DNA from: Rhodospirillaceae bacterium
GTDB taxonomy: Bacteria > Pseudomonadota > Alphaproteobacteria > Rhodospirillales > Magnetovibrionaceae
Direction: 5' to 3'
Assembly (NCBI GenBank): GCA_029883045.1
Contig: JAOUJU010000039.1
Coordinates: forward strand, 1 to 10,763
DNA: 10,763 nucleotides
The position numbers and the translations under genes were made by a program. Positions 1 to 6,193 of the stretch are shown here, one piece after another; positions within the stretch are counted from its first letter, which is position 1; the number at the start of each line of letters is the position of its first letter. Under the pieces are notes generated by a model, which was not told where the DNA came from, did not search any database, and saw only the letters and a program-made list of their open reading frames with translations.

Positions 1-1257
1 TTGTTCTATTTCATCATCGCTAAGGCCGCTGGTGCTGGTGCCGCGCAACCACGTTTGCGGATCTGCTTGCAGTAACCCCAACAATTTAGCCGAAGCCAGC
101 AATTGTGCGCGGATAAGTGCTTTGTCATTTGCATCGGCTGTATTTAATTTTGTTTTCAAATCAAAAAGTATTGCCAATGCCTTAGGCGTGTTTAGATCAT
201 CACCCAGGGCATTTAATGTTTCATCCGGCATGACCTTTGGTGATTGTTCATCGTTGCCTGCATTGCGCAAGGCAAGATAAAATTCGTCTAATTCTTTTTT
301 TGCATCACGAATGGCGTCTTTACGAAAATCAAGCGGCTGGCGGTAATGGGTTTTTAGCAACGCAAGCCTTATGGCCTCGCCGGGAAATTCTTTCAACAAA
401 TCATGAACGGTATAAAAATTGCCAAGGGATTTTGACATTTTTTCACCTTCAGACATTAAATAACCATTATGCATCCATATCTGGGCCATGATTTTTGTTG
501 CATGGGCTGAGCAGCTTTGTGCAATTTCATTTTCATGATGGGGGAAAATCAAATCCTGACCACCGCCATGAATATCAAATGTTTTACCTAAATGTTTCTC
601 GCTCATGGCGGAACATTCTAAATGCCAACCGGGTCGGCCCCGGCCGTTATTGGGGCCCCAGGGGCTTTCCCATCCGGGCTGATCATCGGCGCTGGGTTTC
701 CATAATACGAAATCAGCTGGGTCTTTTTTATAAGGGGCTACCTCAACCCGGGCACCGGCAATCATTTCATCGCGATTGCGCCCTGATAGTTTTCCATATT
801 CGGCAAAGCTGCTGACCGAAAACAGAACGTGGCCTTCGGCCTCGTAGGCGTTTCCTTTGGTAATAAGAGTTTTTATTAATTCAATCATTTCAGGGATATG
901 TTCGGTGGCTTTGGGTTCAATATCAGGCGGTATGGCACCTAAAGCTGTCATATCGTCGTGGAATGCTTTTTCAGTTTTTGTGGTAATAACAGAAATATCT
1001 TCGCCAGTTTCATTAGCGCGATTGATAATTTTATCATCAACATCTGTAATATTGCGAACGTATGTTACGTGTTCGTTACCAAATGCGTGGCGCAATAATC
1101 GCGCGAGCACATCAAATACCACCACTGGCCTTGCATTGCCAATATGGGCAAAGTCATAAACCGTAGGCCCACACACATACATGCGCACGTTTTTTGGATC
1201 CAACGGTTGTAGCTTGTCCTTGGTACGGGTCAGGGTGTTATAAAGTTTAATTGCCAT
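1..1257 (-). CDS. cysS: Cysteinyl-tRNA synthetase, 3' end cut by window edge
   Basis: Class I aminoacyl-tRNA synthetase that charges tRNA(Cys) with cysteine in the cytoplasm. The frame is open from the ATG at 1257 down to base 1, giving 419 residues with no stop. The usual length is about 460, so roughly the last 40 residues lie outside the window. Visible motifs are MYVCGPTVYD (residues 26-35), the HIGH-type signature HIGN at 38-41, and the KMSKS loop KMSKSLGN at 273-280. Zinc ligands expected for the family are present: C29, C215 (HLECSAM), H240 and E244 (HHENE). The last visible residues, LSDDEIEQ, match the start of the C-terminal anticodon-binding part. It follows the gltX stop by 11 bases, so it is probably the last of the three genes seen in a nadE-gltX-cysS operon. 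There is no strong Shine-Dalgarno sequence before the ATG. Family assignment is secure. Confidence 0.97.
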   Translation of the reverse strand, partial: MAIKLYNTLTRTKDKLQPLDPKNVRMYVCGPTVYDFAHIGNARPVVVFDVLARLLRHAFGNEHVTYVRNITDVDDKIINRANETGEDISVITTKTEKAFHDDMTALGAIPPDIEPKATEHIPEMIELIKTLITKGNAYEAEGHVLFSVSSFAEYGKLSGRNRDEMIAGARVEVAPYKKDPADFVLWKPSADDQPGWESPWGPNNGRGRPGWHLECSAMSEKHLGKTFDIHGGGQDLIFPHHENEIAQSCSAHATKIMAQIWMHNGYLMSEGEKMSKSLGNFYTVHDLLKEFPGEAIRLALLKTHYRQPLDFRKDAIRDAKKELDEFYLALRNAGNDEQSPKVMPDETLNALGDDLNTPKALAILFDLKTKLNTADANDKALIRAQLLASAKLLGLLQADPQTWLRGTSTSGLSDDEIEQ

Positions 1258-1268
1258 TATGAAATAAT

Positions 1269-2612
1269 TTAACCCTTATCCCCAGAAAGTCTTTTTAACG
1301 CCTTTTCCCGTCCCATCAAGGGTAATAGGAATTTTAATTCTGGCCCATGGGCCACACCCGTAAGGGCAATGCGCAACGGCATGAACAATTCTTTACCCTT
1401 ACGTCCGGTTTTTTCTTTTATCAAGCTGGTCCAATTACCCCAAGTATCACTATTAATGTCGCCGGTGGGTAATAATTCACCCGCCGTGCGGAGAAATTCT
1501 TTATCATTTTCTTCAATTGCTGGGGTAATGTCGCCATAACAAACTGCAAACCATTCCTTTGCATCGCTGGTGCGTTCAATGTTTTCGCGAATTGCCAACC
1601 AAAAATCTTCTGAAGCATTTTCTATCCCAACAGCACTAAGACGATTTTGTGCTTGCTGATAATCCATTGTGTGCAATTGGCTGGAATTAAGGCCCAACAG
1701 TTTATTAAAATCGAACTTAGGTGTACCCCGACCAAAATGGGAAAAATCCAAACTTTTTGCCAGATCATTCATATCGGCAGCAATAGCAATATCATCTGAA
1801 GTTCCCATGTGGGCGAGATAGCTTGCCAATGCCAAAGGCTCAATTCCATCTGCGCGCAAATCTTTTAATGATAATGATCCGCTACGTTTTGATAGACCGC
1901 CACCGTCCATATCGGTCAACAACGGCAAGTGCGCAAAAATTGGAACACTGCCACTGGCATCAATTAGCGATTCAATCATTTGTACCTGCAGGGCCGTGTT
2001 GGCAACATGGTCTTCGCCGCGCACAACATGGGTAACCCCCATATCGATATCATCTATGGCGCTGGGCAGCATATAAAGCCATGATCCGTCTTCGCGCCGG
2101 ATTACCGGATCGGAAAGATTTTTTGTTTCAAAATGAACCGGGCCACGGACAAGGTCATCAAAGTCAATTGAGCCTTCGTTTAAGCTAAAACGCCAGTGTG
2201 GCTTGCGCCCCTCAGCCACATATTCAGCCAATTTTTTTTCATCCGGTCTGGTGTATATGGGCGCCATGTTACGCGACCTAAGGCGCTTGCGCATATAATC
2301 TAGCTCTTCGGCAGTTTCATAACACGCATATATTCGCCCAGCGCTGAAAAGTTTTTCAAAAGCCGCCTCGTATATGCCCAATCGCTGCGACTGATGCTCA
2401 ATGACATCCCAATTCAAGCCCAACCATTTAAGGTCTTCTTGTATGGCGTCGGCGTATTCCTGTTTTGACCTTTCGCTATCGGTATCATCGAGACGCAAAA
2501 TAAAAGTTCCGCCAGTTTTTTGCGCAAACAACCAGTTAATTATTGCCATGCGTGCGTTACCAACGTGCAATAAACCGGTCGGACTGGGGGCGAAACGTAA
2601 CTTGGTGCTCAT
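1269..2612 (-). CDS. gltX: Glutamyl-tRNA synthetase (second-type GltX of alphaproteobacteria)
   Basis: Class I synthetase that attaches glutamate to tRNA(Glu), and in many alphaproteobacteria also to tRNA(Gln) for later amidation by GatCAB. The product has 447 residues from the ATG at 2612. A TTG directly upstream (2615) is in frame, but the ATG is the likelier start. Motifs are RFAPSPTGLLHVGNAR (HIGH-type HVGN at 16-19), LRLDDTDSERS (39-49), VVRGEDHVANT (from about 187) and a divergent KMSKS loop LSKRS at 240-244. The C-x-C zinc knuckle of E. coli-type enzymes is missing; only C97 remains in YACYE, as in the zinc-free members of the family. The C-terminal helical anticodon-binding region is present and the length is normal. 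It starts 22 bases after nadE and ends 11 bases before cysS. Whether the enzyme is specific for tRNA(Glu), tRNA(Gln) or both cannot be told from motifs alone. Confidence 0.95.
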   Translation of the reverse strand: MSTKLRFAPSPTGLLHVGNARMAIINWLFAQKTGGTFILRLDDTDSERSKQEYADAIQEDLKWLGLNWDVIEHQSQRLGIYEAAFEKLFSAGRIYACYETAEELDYMRKRLRSRNMAPIYTRPDEKKLAEYVAEGRKPHWRFSLNEGSIDFDDLVRGPVHFETKNLSDPVIRREDGSWLYMLPSAIDDIDMGVTHVVRGEDHVANTALQVQMIESLIDASGSVPIFAHLPLLTDMDGGGLSKRSGSLSLKDLRADGIEPLALASYLAHMGTSDDIAIAADMNDLAKSLDFSHFGRGTPKFDFNKLLGLNSSQLHTMDYQQAQNRLSAVGIENASEDFWLAIRENIERTSDAKEWFAVCYGDITPAIEENDKEFLRTAGELLPTGDINSDTWGNWTSLIKEKTGRKGKELFMPLRIALTGVAHGPELKFLLPLMGREKALKRLSGDKG

Positions 2613-2634
2613 CAATTATATACTTTTCAAAAAA

Positions 2635-4284
2635 TCAAAATTTATCGGTTCTAAATCCATTGGTTATTGGGTAACGCCTGTCACGACCAAAGGCGCGCGA
2701 TGATATCTTCACCCCCGGTGGGGCCTGCCTGCGTTTGTATTCGGCGTTATCTAACATTTTCCATACCCTTGCAACCGTTTCGGCGGAATGGCCGTGTTTT
2801 ATAATTTCGCTACTTGGCAGCTCAAGCTCGATAAGGCTATGCAATATATCATCCAGTTCCTCATATGGGGGCAAACTGTCCTGATCTGTTTGGTTTGGCT
2901 TTAATTCAGCGCTTGGTGCCTTGGTTATTACCCGTTCAGGCATTACCAAACCATTAGGGCCTTCAAAAAAATCAGTGTGATTTGAATTTCTCCAGCGGCA
3001 AAGCTCCCAAACGCGGGTTTTATAAACATCCTTCAATACCGAATAACCACCACACATATCACCATATAGGGTTGCATAACCAACCGACATTTCAGATTTA
3101 TTACCAGTCGAAAGCACCATGTATCCAAATTTGTTAGAAATGGCCATCAGCACGACCCCGCGGGCGCGGGCTTGAATGTTTTCTTCAGTGGTGTCCTTGG
3201 GGTGCTGGGTAAATTGTTGGGCGGTCATTTCATCAAATGCATCCATTGCCGGTTTGATGGAAATTGTATCAAGCCTAACCCCCAACAAACGCGCGGTCTC
3301 AGCCGCATCTTCAAGGCTTTCATCTGATGTATAAGGTGACGGCATCATTACACAATGCACCCGTTCGGCCCCCAATGCGTCAACTGCAATTGCCGCACTT
3401 AATGCGCTATCCACCCCACCGGAAAGGCCAATCAATACGCCGGGGAAAAAGTTTTTATTCACATAATCGCGAAGCCCCATAACCAGCGCACTATAAATGG
3501 CTTCGTCTTTATTCATATCAATATTGATTGTTGTCTCAATCGGTTCAATTTTGCCATCGGTTGAAAATGAAATTGTTTCAACCGATGAAACAAATGCTGG
3601 AAGCCGTGATTTAAGTTTTCCATTTGAAGAAATTGCAAACGAAGCACCATCAAAAACTAACTCGTCCTGCCCGCCGACCTGATTTACATAAATCAACGCA
3701 AGCCCGCTTTCTTTGGCCCGTTGAGCGGCAAGTTTTTTTCGGTAGTTTGGTTTATCCATCTCAAATGGTGATGCATTTAAAACTATAAGTAATTCTGCGC
3801 CACTTTGCTTAAGTGATTTTGTCGCTTCACCATCCCACATGTCTTCGCAGGTCATAATACCAATCTTGTGACCACGAAATTGGGTTGCCACGGGGCATGA
3901 ACCGGCATCAAATAAACGAACTTCATCAAACACGCCATAATTGGGCAGCTTACATTTTGCTATGACCGCACTTAATTTTCCGCCATCCAGCAACAATGCG
4001 CCATTGTAAAGTTTGCCATTATCCGCCCACGGTGCACTGACAAGCATGGCCGGGCCACCGTCTTTGGTGTCGGCAGCCAAATCCATTACCGCTTTTTTAC
4101 AGGCATTATAAAAACTTGTCTTTTGCACTAGGTCTTCTGGTGGGTATCCGGAAACAACCAATTCGCTATAAACAACCAAATCAGTGCCACTGCTGGCGGC
4201 GATATTCCTTGCCTTCCTAATAAGGGCAAGGTTGGCGTCAATATCCCCCACCTTAGGGTCCAACTGGGCAATTGTTATTTTCAT
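2635..4284 (-). CDS. nadE: Glutamine-dependent NAD+ synthetase
   Basis: Catalyses the last step of NAD+ synthesis: ATP-dependent amidation of nicotinic acid adenine dinucleotide, using ammonia taken from glutamine. It has 549 residues in two domains. The N-terminal nitrilase/amidase domain (about 1-250) shows the Glu-Lys-Cys triad: E41 in VVYSELVVSGYPPEDL, K110 just before LPNYGVFDE, and C146 in IMTCEDMW. The C-terminal ATP-pyrophosphatase domain (about 265-549) has the P-loop SGGVDS at 288-293 and the family motifs LSTGNKSE and YGDMCGGYSVLKDVYKT. Length and domain order fit the bacterial glutaminase-fused NadE, so free ammonia need not be the nitrogen source. A modest AAGAG ribosome site lies 7 bases before the ATG. 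It is the first clear gene of the nadE-gltX-cysS run. A doubtful 57-codon frame ends 15 bases upstream. Confidence 0.97.
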   Translation of the reverse strand: MKITIAQLDPKVGDIDANLALIRKARNIAASSGTDLVVYSELVVSGYPPEDLVQKTSFYNACKKAVMDLAADTKDGGPAMLVSAPWADNGKLYNGALLLDGGKLSAVIAKCKLPNYGVFDEVRLFDAGSCPVATQFRGHKIGIMTCEDMWDGEATKSLKQSGAELLIVLNASPFEMDKPNYRKKLAAQRAKESGLALIYVNQVGGQDELVFDGASFAISSNGKLKSRLPAFVSSVETISFSTDGKIEPIETTINIDMNKDEAIYSALVMGLRDYVNKNFFPGVLIGLSGGVDSALSAAIAVDALGAERVHCVMMPSPYTSDESLEDAAETARLLGVRLDTISIKPAMDAFDEMTAQQFTQHPKDTTEENIQARARGVVLMAISNKFGYMVLSTGNKSEMSVGYATLYGDMCGGYSVLKDVYKTRVWELCRWRNSNHTDFFEGPNGLVMPERVITKAPSAELKPNQTDQDSLPPYEELDDILHSLIELELPSSEIIKHGHSAETVARVWKMLDNAEYKRRQAPPGVKISSRAFGRDRRYPITNGFRTDKF

Positions 4285-4299
4285 AGTTGTGCTCTTAAT

Positions 4300-4473
4300 T
4301 TAACTGGCAGATGCTTTAACTTTTGCCCTTTTTTTATCGGGTCGGCTAGAGACATACCGCATAAAAATACTAATTGGGCCATATATTAGGGCAAAATGGG
4401 AAAAATCATCATCACCATATGCCCCGATTTGAAATAAATGGTGTGAAACATCTGGAAAGGCGGGCTGTAACAT
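4300..4473 (-). CDS. Possible small protein or gene remnant upstream of nadE
   Basis: A 57-codon minus-strand frame, ATG at 4473, stop TAA at 4300-4302, ending 15 bases before the nadE start and in the same direction. The product is unrecognised. Its composition is protein-like: an N-terminal part with PAFPDVSHHLFQIGAYG, an acidic DDD, a hydrophobic stretch FALIYGPISIFM (about residues 27-38) and a basic tail RPDKKRAKVK. The frame stays open upstream to 4647, but that part is antisense to the start of the plus-strand gene at 4530. The N-terminus could therefore be longer (WPQLTAFIHEN precedes the Met without a stop), or this could be the surviving 3' end of a degraded gene. No Shine-Dalgarno sequence is seen before the ATG. 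It may equally be a chance open frame in the intergenic region. Confidence 0.28.
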   Translation of the reverse strand: MLQPAFPDVSHHLFQIGAYGDDDFSHFALIYGPISIFMRYVSSRPDKKRAKVKASAS

Positions 4474-4529
4474 GTTTTCATGGATAAAAGCTGTTAATTG
4501 TGGCCAAAAATCGTGGGGAAATTGCCAAA

Positions 4530-5354
4530 ATGAGTAACACTTCCAATAAAACCAGTAGGAGCGGTGGCAGCGCCGCCTGCCGGACAATGGCATCGGCTGT
4601 GCTGGATGATTATACCGAACAGCTAATTGAAATGGTATCACGTTCACAGGCTGGCATCACCACCGCCGATATAAGAAATTTCCTTATTAGTTACAAAGAC
4701 GTTCAGCTAAAGAGCGATCCAGTAATATATGCAAACCAATACCAATCCTGCCTGACCCAGCAAGAACAAGAAATGTTTGACGGTTCCAGACGCGAACCAT
4801 TCAGAAAAATAATTGTTATGCGCATTAGCAAGATATTTCCCCCTGAAGGACAATTAAGCGCAAACGGAAAATACGTATCTAGGCGCTTGTTGCAAGGTTT
4901 GTTTTCAACCTTTGAAAAAATGACAGGGGCCGCAGGTGGGGCTGCTGGAAAGCAGGCATGCATAGATGCAATCGATAATCTCAAAAAAACAGGTGGCGGG
5001 AAATTTAACTGGGAGGATGTTTACAATACCCCAGCAGTAATGACCGCAGCCGATGATTTAATAATGGGAATGGTCCCGCACATGGGTAATATTCACAAGC
5101 GTGCCTTATGGATGCGGACAATGATAAATAATGATTTGGCCATGGCGGTTGATTTTGATTTCGAAGGCCCCCTTGTTGATAACTGGGAGCTGGACGAGCG
5201 CGGAACATTTATATTGTTGCGCGAACTGTTTGCCGGATTTAAACCAAGGCTGAAAGATAAAGAATCCGCATCCATGCTTATTAAACGCTACGGTAAAGAA
5301 CAGGTTCAGGAATTGATTGCGGTATTAACGTCACTAGATAAAGCAGAAGTTTAA
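4530..5354 (+). CDS. Hypothetical protein A, first of a tandem paralogous pair
   Basis: Unrecognised 274-residue protein with no signal peptide, membrane segment or known catalytic motif. It looks soluble and mostly helical. The N-terminal 19 residues are polar and Ser/Asn rich (MSNTSNKTSRSGG), then a helical-looking body begins at MASAVLDDY. Landmarks shared with the next gene are RREPFRKIIVMRI (87-99), SRRLLQGLF (117-125), FNWED (159-163), HKRALWMRTMINNDLA (189-204) and NWELDERGTFILL (218-230). A Gly/Ala-rich loop (GAAGGAAG, 133-140) is peculiar to this copy. The start is taken at the ATG at 4530, preceded by GGGGA about 10 bases upstream; an in-frame GTG at 4500 would add ten residues but has no ribosome site. 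It is divergent from nadE and ends 5 bases before the second gene. The coding call is supported by full-length similarity to that neighbour. Confidence 0.85.
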   Translation: MSNTSNKTSRSGGSAACRTMASAVLDDYTEQLIEMVSRSQAGITTADIRNFLISYKDVQLKSDPVIYANQYQSCLTQQEQEMFDGSRREPFRKIIVMRISKIFPPEGQLSANGKYVSRRLLQGLFSTFEKMTGAAGGAAGKQACIDAIDNLKKTGGGKFNWEDVYNTPAVMTAADDLIMGMVPHMGNIHKRALWMRTMINNDLAMAVDFDFEGPLVDNWELDERGTFILLRELFAGFKPRLKDKESASMLIKRYGKEQVQELIAVLTSLDKAEV

Positions 5355-5359
5355 ATAAA

Positions 5360-6169
5360 ATGCGCGAAGCACCACCCGTATCGCCCAAACTTACCCGCGA
5401 AAAAAATCGCGCCCGTTCGCGCGCAATGGCCGAAGCGGTTATTTCATCCTTTGCTGCCACCCTTAAAACCGAAGCACGCAAACGTGGCGGGTTTTTGACC
5501 CTGCCCGACCTTGATGAGCTAGATGTTTCGTTTAGGGAAAAAACTGCTGAACTGACAGACGTTTTTGAAATGGCATTTAACGATGCAATGCGCGAGCAAG
5601 AAGACCTAAAATGGAACCAAATAAAAAGGCCGGCATTTGATCGCCTTATGGTAAAGCGCTTTGACCATATGCTTATGGTCAAAGACAGAGATGGCGTTCC
5701 GCACGGAACATTTCCCCGGCGCTTTCTTCCTGGTTTTTTCTTAGCGTTAAATATGCTGCTGGGCCCCGAAGCGATGGAAAATTTTCACAAGCGTTCGGAT
5801 AAAATCATGACCCAGGTAATGAAAGGAATAATCCCAGTTGACTGGGAGCTGCTTGACCAGAACGACGAAATGAAAGACATCATCATTGATGGTCAGTTAG
5901 CAATTGCATGGCAATTTAATGATACCCAAAAAAGAACCAAATGGTTTATACAACTGGTCAATGCCAACCTTGCCCCAGTGCACGAAAAGGCCACACAGGT
6001 TGAAGCCAACTGGGAAATGGATCACATAGCATTTATCAGGCTAATAAATTCGCTGCTTCATGATCTAAAAATAGCAGTTAATGATGCCCAGCAATGGAAG
6101 CACCTGAAACGCCGCCATCCCGACGCCAAGCGCGATGAAATTACCGCTATCTTACAACGGTTAAGCTAG
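5360..6169 (+). CDS. Hypothetical protein B, second of a tandem paralogous pair
   Basis: Unrecognised 269-residue protein, soluble-looking and helical, with a basic N-terminus (KLTREKNRARSRA) and no signal peptide or membrane segment. It aligns with protein A almost without gaps: MAEAV (23-27) with MASAV (20-24), KRPAFDRLMVKRF (89-101) with RREPFRKIIVMRI, PRRFLPGFF (119-127) with SRRLLQGLF, VDWELL (160-165) with FNWEDV, QKRTKWFIQLVNANLA with HKRALWMRTMINNDLA, and NWEMD (217-221) with NWELD (218-222). The Trp-Glu and Arg-Arg positions are the best candidates for conserved function. The ATG lies 5 bases after the stop of A and has no clear Shine-Dalgarno sequence, so translation is probably coupled to A. 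It ends 15 bases from the convergent DAHP synthase stop. Function unknown. Confidence 0.88.
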   Translation: MREAPPVSPKLTREKNRARSRAMAEAVISSFAATLKTEARKRGGFLTLPDLDELDVSFREKTAELTDVFEMAFNDAMREQEDLKWNQIKRPAFDRLMVKRFDHMLMVKDRDGVPHGTFPRRFLPGFFLALNMLLGPEAMENFHKRSDKIMTQVMKGIIPVDWELLDQNDEMKDIIIDGQLAIAWQFNDTQKRTKWFIQLVNANLAPVHEKATQVEANWEMDHIAFIRLINSLLHDLKIAVNDAQQWKHLKRRHPDAKRDEITAILQRLS

Positions 6170-6193
6170 TTTAGAAAAATTCGCTTAATCGTT
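6156..6193. other. Inverted repeat (hairpin) across the convergent gene ends
   Basis: Arms AACGGTTAAGC (6156-6166) and GCTTAATCGTT (6183-6193) are complementary over 11 bases. The one imperfect position is a G-U wobble in plus-strand RNA and an A-C mismatch in minus-strand RNA. The loop is 16 bases. The structure spans the stop codons of hypothetical protein B (6167-6169) and DAHP synthase (6185-6187), with only 15 bases between the genes. No long T run follows on either strand, so a classical intrinsic terminator is not shown. It may be a shared 3'-end hairpin that stabilises transcripts or slows convergent transcription, or a chance match in AT-rich gene ends. Confidence 0.35.

Noticed and set aside
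857..1159. 100-residue plus-strand frame, and similar frames at 32-280, 237-491 and 495-815
   Set aside because: All are antisense to cysS, which is unmistakable on the minus strand over 1-1257.
2613..2615. TTG start one codon upstream of the gltX ATG
   Set aside because: It adds only one Met-like codon; ATG at 2612 gives the usual short N-terminus before the RFAPSPTG motif.
4500..4529. GTG at 4500 as the start of hypothetical protein A, adding ten residues
   Set aside because: No ribosome site precedes it, while GGGGA lies about 10 bases before the ATG at 4530. Similarity to the paralogue gives no support for the extra residues.
4285..4529. Promoters for nadE and for the A/B pair
   Set aside because: AT-rich -10-like words occur (for example TAATAT on the minus strand at about 4383-4388), but none has a convincing -35 at the right distance, so no site is annotated.
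4474..4647. Longer version of the small minus-strand frame upstream of nadE, starting at 4647
   Set aside because: Its first part is antisense to the N-terminal coding region of protein A, which is supported by the paralogue alignment. The translated segment (RRRCHRSYWFYWKCYSFW) looks like a shadow translation.
5281..5682. 133-residue minus-strand frame across the A/B junction
   Set aside because: It is antisense to two genes supported by mutual similarity, and its Ser/Arg-rich, low-complexity translation is typical of a shadow frame.
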